DNA of 11,068 nt from the NCBI GenBank assembly GCA_964533705.1, contig CAZHMN010000087.1, forward strand, positions 1-11,068, given 5' to 3'. Below, one piece after another: positions 1 through 6,104 of this stretch. Below the pieces are notes generated by a model, which saw only the letters and a list, made by a program, of their open reading frames with translations, did no database searches and was not told the DNA's origin. Source of the DNA: CAZHMN01 sp964533705. GTDB taxonomy: Bacteria > Electryoneota > B3-LCP. Numbering within the stretch: position 1 is the stretch's first letter; every line of letters starts with the position of its first letter. The position numbers were made by a program, and so were the translations under genes.

Positions 1-14
1 AATATCAATTGTTT

Positions 15-30
15 AATTGAAATTTCAATT
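15..30. promoter_or_regulatory. AT-rich 16-base perfect palindrome
   Basis: AATTGAAATTTCAATT reads the same on both strands. It overlaps a second inverted repeat, CAATT-GTTT-AATTG, at 6-19. It lies beyond the terminator of the leftward operon, so if it is an operator it would serve a gene off the left edge. Its core (TTGAAA/TTTCAA) resembles the 14-base palindrome at 4085-4098. The remainder of 1-243 shows no convincing gene. The symmetry is seen directly; a regulatory role is inferred. Confidence 0.3.
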
Positions 31-112
31 CTCCAGAAGGGATGCCTTCAGCATGTGATCATAACGGAGATACCCAAAAGTGGGCTAGACTGAATCCCGC
101 CACGAAATATGC

Positions 113-145
113 AGAAAGAAACAAGGACGATCCAGCGGATCGCCC
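113..145 (-). terminator. Candidate rho-independent terminator of the leftward operon
   Basis: On the minus strand GGGCGATCC and GGATCGTCC form a nine-pair stem with one G-U pair around a GCT loop (125-145). The U-rich stretch TTGTTTCTTTC follows directly. It lies about 100 bases past the stop codon of the response-regulator gene and is oriented to end transcription of that operon. The stem is good; the U-tract is interrupted, so efficiency may be moderate. Confidence 0.55.
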
Positions 146-243
146 CCGTGCAATAAAAGACCAATTACTCTAGCTACCTCAGGTTATTGTGAATCTTATC
201 TTCATGTGCAATTCCTAAATCACAGCCAAACCGACCTTGATAT

Positions 244-642
244 CTACCCCCCCAATATTCCCTTCACCTTGGCCAGCAGTTCATCGCGGTCAATGGGTTT
301 CTCGAAGAAACCCGCCGGAGGTTTAAACTGCTTGCGCGTCTGCATGAACCTCTCAAAGCTTTTATAGCCGTAAGAAACGCCGGTCACGATGACGACGGGG
401 ATGTCCTTCGTCGCTTCGGTTTCCTGCAGATCGCGGTAGGTGCGAAGTCCCGACTCCTCGGGCATGGTGATGTCCAAGCTGATGAGGTCGGGCTTTTCGC
501 TGACAGCCTTATCGAAGGCCTCTTTGCCGTTATAGGCGGGAATAACCTCGAAACCGTTATCTTCGAAGAAGGAACACAGATAGGTGACGACGTCGGGTTC
601 GTCGTCCACGATCAAAATCTTTTTTGCGCGGGTAGGATCCAT
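244..642 (-). CDS. Stand-alone response regulator receiver protein (CheY-like)
   Basis: This 132-residue protein is a single receiver domain with no output domain. The acidic pair D13-D14 (IVDDE), the phospho-accepting D57 (SLDITMP), T87 (VIVTG) and K115 (FFEKP) are all present, so it should be phosphorylatable by a histidine kinase. No kinase is encoded in the window. Spacing from D57 to T87 matches CheY, but T87 to K115 is about six residues longer than in CheY, giving an enlarged alpha4-beta5 segment (around residues 100-111, rich in K, F, P). The ATG start is fixed by a strong GGAGGTGAT site just upstream. It is the last gene of the leftward operon, 81 bases after the DsrK-like gene, which suggests a link with that redox complex. 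The receiver fold is certain; partner and output are unknown. Confidence 0.9.
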   Translation of the reverse strand: MDPTRAKKILIVDDEPDVVTYLCSFFEDNGFEVIPAYNGKEAFDKAVSEKPDLISLDITMPEESGLRTYRDLQETEATKDIPVVIVTGVSYGYKSFERFMQTRKQFKPPAGFFEKPIDRDELLAKVKGILGG

Positions 643-723
643 GCCTTTATCACCTCCGTTATCAGGCGGGTATTTTCATTGAAGTTTGAGAATGTCCCAT
701 TTTTGGATTCTGAAAGGACTTGG

Positions 724-2340
724 TTACATCATGTCCCAATCAAGGAACTCCCCCTCGATGTCCACCATGGCGTTGACGACTAATTCCACCAGACCCCCGT
801 AGTAGAGGCCCGATTTTTCCTTGGCACCATAGTAATCGAAGAGGTCGCGAAACTGACCCTTACAGTTGGAGCACGGCGCGCAGACGTATTTTTTTGTCTC
901 CGGGCCGGGGTCTTCGTTGGCGAAGGCATCCAGAATCTGCTTGAACTTTTTTCTCCCGGCGATCTGCAGACGCCAGTCCATGAAGTTGTACTGCGACATA
1001 ATGGCGAAACCGCTGCCGCCTCCACAGCAGTAGTTGCGCACGCCGTGCGGTTCCATTTCCCGGAATCGAGGCGCGATGTAGCGCAAGACCTCTCTCTGCG
1101 GTTCAACGACGCCCATACTGCGGACCAGATTGCAGGGATCGTGCAGCGTCACCGGGAAGTCGTTTTTGGACGGATCCAGCTTGATTTTGCCGCTGAAGAC
1201 GATGTCGCGGATCAGCGTCATGGCAGTTTCGCGGGGGACGCCTTGAGCGACGCGGTCGGCGATCACGCCCAGCGCTTTGCTCTCATGACCGCACTCGCCC
1301 ATTACAATCTTCTTGACCTTTAACTTTTTGGCGATCTCGAAATGTCGCATAGCGACCTTGGCCAATTGCACATCATCATAAAAAAGGCCGTAGTTGACGC
1401 CGTCGTAACCGGCGATCTCACTGGACAACGTCCAGCTTATCCCGGCGGCGTCCAGCAGCAGGGCGAAGCAGCCGGGATTCTCCGGCCAGGCGATGAATTC
1501 TCCGGCGTTATGCAGCAATAGTACGTCGGCACCTTCCACGTCCCACTTGGTTTCGACCTTGATACCGGTGCGCTCGGTCATGTCTTCATCAATGAACTCG
1601 ACGTTGTCCTTGACGGCCAGAGCGTTCATGCCGGTGCTGGAACCGATTTTAAGTTGCTGTACGGTGCCCTTTTCGTGCAAATCCTTCTGCGTCAGCCCCA
1701 TTTCCGAGCTGAAAATCTTGCGAATTTCCCGGGCGATCAGACCGTTGTCCACACCGATGGGACAACTCTGGGCGCAGCGGCGGCAGAGCGTACAGCGATA
1801 ACTCGATTCCAGCAATCTGGATAACAGAGTCCAGTTCAACTCGATGTCGCCGTGCTGAAACTTCTTGAAGAGGGGATTTCCCGGCTTTATGTATTTAAAG
1901 TACAGCCTTCGCAGGACTTCCGAACGGAAGGTGGGGCGATAGACTTCGTTGTAGCCGCTGGCCTCATAAATCGGGCAGTCGTCAACGCAGGTCTGGCAGC
2001 GGGCGCAATGCTCCATTGACAAAACCAGAGGTTCGAGGAAAGTCCAGTTGTTCTCCTTGCTGAAGAGTTTTTCCAACCCCTTCAAAAAGGCTGCGACCAG
2101 TTTTTCCTCTTCTTCCTTGGATTTGGGCTTGGGCACTCCGACGCAGATGGTATCGTCGAAGGTGGCTTCAACGTCATTGCGTTGCTGCTCCGTCAGCGCT
2201 TTGAAGCCGGGCAATTCCTCGATTTTATCATAAGGTGGGGGCAGCGGCATGAGATCCTGGGGATCCACATGTCCAAGCTGCTCGGAAGGGACGCTTATAT
2301 CCGTAATTCTCTTGGGTTCTATTTTTGTTTGTGTGCTCAT
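724..2340 (-). CDS. DsrK/HdrD-like iron-sulfur protein (two 4Fe-4S motifs plus CCG domain)
   Basis: Cytoplasmic iron-sulfur subunit of 538 residues, of the type that works with a membrane cytochrome b (DsrK, TmcB, HdrD, GlpC relatives). Residues 1-100 are a polar N-terminal region. Two ferredoxin-type CxxCxxCxxxCP motifs follow, at C112/C115/C118/C122 and C183/C186/C189/C193. The first cysteine-rich CCG domain (about 272-358) is degenerate: only a GECGHE remnant around C350 remains, and the CCG itself is replaced by AGYDG near 310. The second CCG domain is intact: C403 (HDPCN), C438-C439-G440 (NYCCGGGSG), then C487/C490/C493 (CAPCSNC). It could hold a noncubane 4Fe-4S cluster of the heterodisulfide-reductase type. 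The start overlaps the end of the cytochrome b gene by ATGA, and a GGAG-rich site lies within that gene's tail, so the two are probably made in equal amounts. Family membership is clear; the substrate is not. Confidence 0.88.
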   Translation of the reverse strand: MSTQTKIEPKRITDISVPSEQLGHVDPQDLMPLPPPYDKIEELPGFKALTEQQRNDVEATFDDTICVGVPKPKSKEEEEKLVAAFLKGLEKLFSKENNWTFLEPLVLSMEHCARCQTCVDDCPIYEASGYNEVYRPTFRSEVLRRLYFKYIKPGNPLFKKFQHGDIELNWTLLSRLLESSYRCTLCRRCAQSCPIGVDNGLIAREIRKIFSSEMGLTQKDLHEKGTVQQLKIGSSTGMNALAVKDNVEFIDEDMTERTGIKVETKWDVEGADVLLLHNAGEFIAWPENPGCFALLLDAAGISWTLSSEIAGYDGVNYGLFYDDVQLAKVAMRHFEIAKKLKVKKIVMGECGHESKALGVIADRVAQGVPRETAMTLIRDIVFSGKIKLDPSKNDFPVTLHDPCNLVRSMGVVEPQREVLRYIAPRFREMEPHGVRNYCCGGGSGFAIMSQYNFMDWRLQIAGRKKFKQILDAFANEDPGPETKKYVCAPCSNCKGQFRDLFDYYGAKEKSGLYYGGLVELVVNAMVDIEGEFLDWDMM

Positions 2341-3257
2341 TTTTCCTTTTTCTCCTCGCCGGTTTCCGAGACGATGTCCACCCAGGTTTTGCGGCCGTCC
2401 GCATTGACGTGAGGTGCCGCCCAGGTTACGATTTGACTTTCCAATTTCTCGATCTCCGCCTGCATCTTTCCCTCAGGCAGGTTCGGTTGATCCTCCCAGC
2501 GGACGTCATGGTAGGTGAACCACTTGATGAAAGCATGCGTCATGTGCGTGAACGGAAAGTAAACGAAGAATAACAGGACGCAGCCGATATGCCAGTAGCC
2601 AATGGCCGGCAGGGCGGGCATAGCCGAAAGCGACATCCAACCGACGAAAAAAGCAGAGACGTTGGCGGCATAACTGGAATCGGAGGCGACCCACAGCAAA
2701 CCGGTCAAGTAGATGGCTCCCAGGAGCAGAAGATTGAAAAAATGACTGGCATTAGTGTGAAGCCGCAGCTTACGATCCGCCAATCGCTTGTAGAACATGA
2801 TGATTGTGCCGATTATGCCGAGAATGCAGCCCACCCAGGCCAAGATCAGTATCAAGCTCAGAAGTATATCGAGGATACCTCCTGCTACACCTGCGATGAA
2901 CAGCAGCCCTGAAAGCACCAACAACGCCAGCTCGCCGATCAGCAGATACAGACCGAAATGGAGGGCAAAGGAGCCGAACCACATGGGGCGGTTGTGCTCC
3001 CAAAGGCCTTTCAGAAATAGCATTTCGGGGATCATGGCGGCCAATTCGCCGATCCGATCAACCTGACGCGGCTTCGTCCACCAATCAACCTCTTCCAGAG
3101 TGGAACCGCCGTAACTAGCACGACCCTTCTCATGGGGTACTGGATATAATTCCCAGCGCAGGTGAATGGGCATTCTGGCGATGCGGACCACCCTGGCGAT
3201 TACCGCTGCTAAGAATACCAGCAGGGACAAGTAAACCAGTAGATGGAAAACCGTCAT
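2337..3257 (-). CDS. NarI/DsrM-like membrane cytochrome b subunit
   Basis: Polytopic membrane protein of 306 residues related to the nitrate reductase gamma / DsrM / HdrE family, which passes electrons between quinones and an iron-sulfur partner. Hydrophobic segments lie near residues 3-22, 96-122, 128-156, 172-191, 196-218 and 221-240. A soluble segment of about 70 residues separates the first from the second, and the C-terminal tail (about 247-306) is charged. Histidines suited to heme b ligation lie in or next to membrane segments: H100 (FALHFG), H167 and H172, H223 (YWHIG), and H238/H241 (FTHMTHAF). I cannot say which bind heme. Its stop codon overlaps the start of the DsrK-like gene, and an AGGAAAGGAAG stretch precedes its ATG. 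No cytochrome c or other DsrJ/O/P-type subunit is encoded here, so this is a minimal two-subunit complex. Confidence 0.82.
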   Translation of the reverse strand: MTVFHLLVYLSLLVFLAAVIARVVRIARMPIHLRWELYPVPHEKGRASYGGSTLEEVDWWTKPRQVDRIGELAAMIPEMLFLKGLWEHNRPMWFGSFALHFGLYLLIGELALLVLSGLLFIAGVAGGILDILLSLILILAWVGCILGIIGTIIMFYKRLADRKLRLHTNASHFFNLLLLGAIYLTGLLWVASDSSYAANVSAFFVGWMSLSAMPALPAIGYWHIGCVLLFFVYFPFTHMTHAFIKWFTYHDVRWEDQPNLPEGKMQAEIEKLESQIVTWAAPHVNADGRKTWVDIVSETGEEKKEK

Positions 3258-3383
3258 TATCTTCCTTTCCTTACTGTTGACTCTGCAGGGCAGAATGTTC
3301 TTTATTATCCACTATCATTTGCTGAATCACTCGCTTTTTTCATCGGGAGAGTTGTTCGACATCAGAGGCTTCGGGCCAGAACG

Positions 3384-3872
3384 TTATCTTGGGCTTTGAA
3401 CACTCCGAAGCAATACTTTCAAATCTTCCGTACAATAAGCGCCGAATCGGTAAACCTCGCAAGTGCGACAGGATTCGCCTTCACATCCGCTTTTTTCAGC
3501 GAGGAGCACCCAGCAAGGGCGCTCCGAGTCCTTAAAGGCGGGGCATTTCTCAAAAATCTCCGGACTGCACTTCTTGAATTCCCAGCAGGGCAGCAGGGCC
3601 CACAAACGCAGGATTCCTTCCAGGTTCAAGCCCCGTTTTTTTATCAGGTGTTGGATCAACTGGATGCGCTCCAAGTCTTCAACGCACAACATCCTGACAT
3701 TGCCGGGAGTGCGGTGATACAGGATTAGTCCAGCAGATTCATATTTTCTCAAGGCCGAATCAGATAACCCGGTCAGACGAGCTGCCGCGCTGATGGTGAT
3801 AGCCGGCGCCAAATTGTCTATGCCTGCCGCAGGTGCGCGCTTTTTCAACCAGCGGCTGAGATCTCCATCCAT
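3384..3872 (-). CDS. MerR-family regulator with C-terminal eight-cysteine domain
   Basis: The 162-residue protein joins a DNA-binding and a cysteine-rich part. Residues 25-90 are a MerR/HspR-type winged helix-turn-helix (ITISAAARLTGLSDSALRKY, then a wing with RTPGNVRML and an EDLERIQLI helix). The usual long dimerisation coiled coil is cut short. Residues 95-147 carry eight cysteines: C96, C102, C110, C120, C130, C135, C138, C147. The PCWEFKKC and PCWVL segments resemble the small 'two-CW' cysteine modules of some bacterial signalling proteins. Such a module could bind an iron-sulfur cluster or other metal, which would make this a redox or metal sensor; that is inference. A stop codon lies four codons upstream of the ATG in frame, which supports the start although the ribosome site is weak. 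It heads the leftward operon, 126 bases before the cytochrome b gene, and probably controls it. Confidence 0.82.
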   Translation of the reverse strand: MDGDLSRWLKKRAPAAGIDNLAPAITISAAARLTGLSDSALRKYESAGLILYHRTPGNVRMLCVEDLERIQLIQHLIKKRGLNLEGILRLWALLPCWEFKKCSPEIFEKCPAFKDSERPCWVLLAEKSGCEGESCRTCEVYRFGAYCTEDLKVLLRSVQSPR

Positions 3873-3911
3873 CGTTTTGTATTACGGTCAATCGGCGCTA
3901 TTTAGCCTCTC

Positions 3912-3982
3912 CCTAAATGGTAGAGTGATGCTGGCAGACTACAAAGTGGGGGATTCGCATCTACCCTGGTCTGCCAGTTAGG
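3912..3982 (-). repeat. Long inverted repeat in the MerR leader
   Basis: CTGGCAGAC (3931-3939) and GTCTGCCAG (3969-3977) are a perfect nine-base inverted repeat around 29 bases. The right arm continues without a break into TTAGG (3978-3982). The matching CCTAA lies at 3912-3916, 14 bases outside the left arm, so a longer stem with one bulge is possible. It lies within the presumed 5' leader of the MerR transcript, and could be an RNA structure or a wide-spaced protein site. The pairing is seen; function is unknown. Confidence 0.4.
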
Positions 3983-4047
3983 TTTTTGTTTTTACGCCGC
4001 AATGTTGCAGTCAATCGCTGCAATTTTCACACTTTCCTGCATTTAAA

Positions 4048-4076
4048 AAGATAGTAAAGTTGCACTTTGAAATCAA
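4048..4076 (-). promoter_or_regulatory. Candidate promoter of the MerR operon with centred dyad
   Basis: Read on the minus strand: TTGATT (-35, plus-strand 4071-4076), a 17-base spacer, then TATCTT (-10, 4048-4053). Each hexamer matches the sigma-70 consensus at four of six positions. The spacer carries AAAGT-TGC-ACTTT (4056-4068), a dyad centred on base 4062, the exact middle of the spacer. MerR-family proteins bind dyads between -35 and -10, so this may be the regulator's own operator. The spacer is 17 rather than the 19-20 bases of classical MerR-activated promoters, which fits simple autorepression better. The leader to the MerR start would be about 170 bases. Confidence 0.4.
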
Positions 4077-4084
4077 GGAATTTG

Positions 4085-4098
4085 TGAAAATATTTTCA
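4085..4098. promoter_or_regulatory. 14-base perfect palindrome next to the MerR promoter
   Basis: TGAAAATATTTTCA is fully symmetric and lies eight bases upstream of the candidate -35 hexamer of the MerR operon. It could be an operator for a dimeric regulator or an AT-rich upstream promoter element. Similar symmetry occurs at 15-30. Confidence 0.35.
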
Positions 4099-4341
4099 AG
4101 AAGACTAATAATAGAACCTTGCCCATAATTTATCGCTTCAGTTAAGTGATTGGGATGAAGCCCGTGGCTTACAACATGAGGAGAGTTTATAAAGGTGGGT
4201 ATCAGGGATGTGGGCGGTTATTAGGCCGATTATGGATTGAAACCAATCTGAATAATGGATAATAATTTCGGAAATCTTATCAAGCTCAGGAGCAGTTAAC
4301 GCATGCTTTTCTCGGTTCTCGTAAGTTGTGTGTTGTGTATT

Positions 4342-5145
4342 TTAATAGGTGGTTATACCATCTTTGACTTGTGACACTCCGGGAACCGCGCTCGCTATCT
4401 CGATGATCAGCTTACGCATATTTGCATGTGTGATGCGCCCCGAAAGTGAGACGATTGAACCGCTCGCCCGAACGTCCACGTCTGATCCCCGGGTTCTTGG
4501 ATCGGCTTCGAGCGCGGCGTAAACCCTGGCAGCCAGCGCCTTATCCTCCAGATCCTTTGTCCTCTCTTCTGTACGTCTAAACTCAGGGGTTTCTGCCAGA
4601 AACGCGATCGTCTTGCAGGCGGTATCGAGGGACATGGTGCGCAGGTTAATCACAACATCAAAATGGGCTGGATCAGACCATTCTTCACCATAGAGGAACC
4701 TGGTCCACCTTTGACGATCTTCGTCAACCTTGGTGATGTATTGAATCGCTTCCGCTTTGTCTATTTTCATACTGCGCTGTAGCATGGCGATCCGTTGTTC
4801 CAGGGGAGCGATCAAACGGACTTTCAGCACCCAGCTCACGTCCCCCAACAAGAAATGTCCTGCATTGCCGTGGTAGATCAAACAACCTTTGCTGGCATAA
4901 TCCAACAGAGCCGCTCGAATGAAGGTTAAGTACAGGTGGCGGGGATTCCCGGAGCTCCGTTCCCAGAACTTCGGGGGTTTTTTCATAGCCGCGGCCAGCT
5001 CTTTTTCCGTCACGCCATAGTCCTCAGAAGCCTTGACTAAGACCTCGCGACTGATTAAATTGTTACAGTTTAGTTCCACGGCCAATAATTCCGCCAAAGC
5101 CAGGCCGCCGCTTTTTGATCCCCTGGATAAGGTAATAATCGGCAC
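4342..5145 (-). CDS. Cytidylate-kinase-like P-loop protein with C-terminal BON domain
   Basis: Cytoplasmic protein of 267 residues from the GTG start chosen here. The N-terminal two thirds resemble the cytidylate-kinase-like family. The opening PIITLSRGSKSGG corresponds to that family's usual SRxxGSGG loop rather than a classical GxxGxGK Walker A. A hydrophobic GCLIYHGNAGHFLL stretch and LKVRLIAP follow, as in family members. Residues about 200-265 form a BON domain (RVYAALEADP, the SIVSLSGRI strand-turn, VPGVSQVKDGI), a fold linked to binding phospholipids or small ligands. Kinase activity and substrate are unproven. The start is set by AAGGAG six bases before the GTG and by the promoter at 5182-5210. 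A longer frame from a TTG at 5202 would begin inside the promoter spacer. It is transcribed alone, diverging from the tetrapyrrole operon. Confidence 0.8.
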   Translation of the reverse strand: MPIITLSRGSKSGGLALAELLAVELNCNNLISREVLVKASEDYGVTEKELAAAMKKPPKFWERSSGNPRHLYLTFIRAALLDYASKGCLIYHGNAGHFLLGDVSWVLKVRLIAPLEQRIAMLQRSMKIDKAEAIQYITKVDEDRQRWTRFLYGEEWSDPAHFDVVINLRTMSLDTACKTIAFLAETPEFRRTEERTKDLEDKALAARVYAALEADPRTRGSDVDVRASGSIVSLSGRITHANMRKLIIEIASAVPGVSQVKDGITTY

Positions 5146-5151
5146 TTCAGG

Positions 5152-5157
5152 CTCCTT
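5152..5157 (-). promoter_or_regulatory. Ribosome binding site that fixes the GTG start
   Basis: On the minus strand AAGGAG is followed by six bases (CCTGAA) and GTG at 5145-5143. It is the only good ribosome site near the start of the kinase-like gene; the upstream TTG at 5202 has none. Confidence 0.75.
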
Positions 5158-5181
5158 CTGGTTGGGAGACGAAACATTATT

Positions 5182-5210
5182 ATTATACGAAAAATTGCCC
5201 AAAATGTCAA
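5182..5210 (-). promoter_or_regulatory. Consensus sigma-70 promoter of the kinase-like gene
   Basis: Minus strand: TTGACA (plus-strand 5205-5210), exactly 17 bases, TATAAT (5182-5187). Both hexamers match the consensus completely. Transcription would begin near 5175, leaving a leader of about 30 bases to the GTG at 5145. Unless repressed, the gene should be strongly expressed. Confidence 0.85.
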
Positions 5211-5305
5211 GAAGAGAATCACTATCCTATATAAAAATTGATATTTTACGCTGCTTATAAAAGAATCATTTGAGGCAATTATCAGAATCCGTCGGCCGAT
5301 ACTCA

Positions 5306-5335
5306 TGGATCATATTGCCGAAAGAAAAGTATAAT
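5306..5335 (+). promoter_or_regulatory. Candidate promoter of the tetrapyrrole operon
   Basis: A perfect -10 hexamer TATAAT lies at 5330-5335. With an 18-base spacer the best -35 is TGGATC (5306-5311), only three of six consensus matches, so an activator may be needed. Transcription would start near 5342, about 105 bases before the first gene. No riboswitch fold was recognised in the leader. Confidence 0.35.
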
Positions 5336-5408
5336 GCCTTAAGCTGGAATTTTCTGTCGTTTGATTATTGGAATGCATTACGCGAAGTACTTTTGTTTCG
5401 AGGGATTG

Positions 5409-5423
5409 CATTTAAATGATCAT
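5409..5423. promoter_or_regulatory. Overlapping palindromes just before the tetrapyrrole operon
   Basis: CATTTAAATG (5409-5418) and ATGATCAT (5416-5423) are two overlapping perfect palindromes 25-40 bases before the first start codon. A third, AATGCATT, is at 5372-5379. They could be operators in the leader, but short AT-rich palindromes occur by chance. Confidence 0.22.
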
Positions 5424-5447
5424 CACCCGAAGTAGGTCTCACCGGCT

Positions 5448-6104
5448 ATGGACGGCGAAAAAAAAGTAACCTATCTCCCCCTCTTCTTGAATCTTACGGA
5501 TCAAGCCTGCCTCGTGGTTGGAGGCGGAAAGGTGGCCTTGCGCAAGGTCGAACAACTGCTCCAGTCCGACGCCAGGGTAACTATAGTCGCACCTGAAATT
5601 GACCAGAATCTTCAGGAGAAGATAAATCCCGAGCGGTGCGTCTGGGAGCAGCGACCCTACCAATCTCCGGAAGCGTCAAAATACCGGTTAGTGATCGCTA
5701 CGACGGACGATGCGGCAACAAATAAGCAGATTTACCAGGATTGCCAGGCTCACGGCATTCTCGTCAATGTCGTTGATCAGCCGCAGCTCTGTACCGTCAT
5801 TTTCCCCTCCACCGTCCGCCGGGGTATTATGACCATGGCGATCAGTTCGGGAGGCAATGCGCCTTTTTTGACCAAGGCATTGAGGATAGAGTTGGAGAAT
5901 TTCATAGATGAGATAGAGCTGTTGGATAAACCCCAGATTTTGCTGAAATTCCGCGATTTCGTCAAATCACAAACGGATGATTTCGAGATCAAGAGGAAAC
6001 TTTACCAGTGCCTGCTCTCCTGCGATAAAGATCTACTGTCGCAATGGTCTGAAGACAACCCGCCCTATGACCTGTGGATGGATTGGCTGCGAGAGGCAAA
6101 ATGA
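5448..6104 (+). CDS. Precorrin-2 dehydrogenase / sirohydrochlorin ferrochelatase family protein
   Basis: NAD-dependent oxidation of precorrin-2 to sirohydrochlorin, on the route to siroheme, cobalamin or siroheme-derived heme. The 218-residue length fits the stand-alone Met8/SirC type. The Rossmann nucleotide loop is at residues 23-33 (LVVGGGKVALRK). The conserved VNVVDQP carries D110, equivalent to the active-site Asp of CysG and Met8, and SSGG lies at 133-136. Whether it also inserts iron cannot be told from sequence; some SirC-type relatives only dehydrogenate. The C-terminal 60 residues are helical and charged. The ATG has only a weak, distant ribosome site. It is the first gene of the rightward operon, and its stop overlaps the hemC start by ATGA. 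Confidence 0.88.
   Translation: MDGEKKVTYLPLFLNLTDQACLVVGGGKVALRKVEQLLQSDARVTIVAPEIDQNLQEKINPERCVWEQRPYQSPEASKYRLVIATTDDAATNKQIYQDCQAHGILVNVVDQPQLCTVIFPSTVRRGIMTMAISSGGNAPFLTKALRIELENFIDEIELLDKPQILLKFRDFVKSQTDDFEIKRKLYQCLLSCDKDLLSQWSEDNPPYDLWMDWLREAK

Larger units (their letters stand above)
3873..4341. other. 469-base intergenic spacer upstream of the MerR operon
   Basis: AT-rich non-coding stretch between two minus-strand genes. It holds the candidate MerR-operon promoter and its palindromes (4048-4098) and, in the leader, an inverted repeat (3912-3982) and a small stem ATTTAG/CTAAAT (3900-3918) whose minus-strand loop is GGAGAGG. Closer to the kinase-like gene there are only weak inverted repeats (for example GATTG-AAAC-CAATC at 4235-4248 and AAGCC-CGT-GGCTT at 4159-4171). 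I see no clear terminator for that gene. No tRNA or convincing small gene was found. Confidence 0.5.

Noticed and set aside
3243..3728. Plus-strand frame of 161 codons opposite the MerR gene
   Set aside because: The minus-strand frame encodes a clear MerR domain; this is its shadow.
3940..3968. tRNA-like stretch (GATGCGAATCCCC on the minus strand) in the MerR leader
   Set aside because: It only loosely resembles a T-loop; no acceptor, D or anticodon arms can be drawn.
3931..3990. Plus-strand terminator formed by CTGGCAGAC/GTCTGCCAG followed by a T-rich run
   Set aside because: The loop is 29 bases, the T-run is interrupted, and no plus-strand gene precedes it.
4176..4262. Small plus-strand frame of 28 codons starting MRRVYKGGYQGCG in the spacer
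   Set aside because: No ribosome site before the ATG, no promoter, and length within chance expectation.
5146..5202. TTG at 5202 as start of the kinase-like gene
   Set aside because: It lies within the spacer of a consensus promoter and has no ribosome site, while GTG at 5145 has AAGGAG at ideal distance.
5070..5306. Minus-strand 78-residue frame with a hydrophobic N-terminal half
   Set aside because: It overlaps the consensus promoter and the first part of the kinase-like gene in another frame, and has no ribosome site.
5223..5447. Cobalamin or other riboswitch before the tetrapyrrole operon
   Set aside because: No B12-box-like or other recognisable conserved core was found in the leader.
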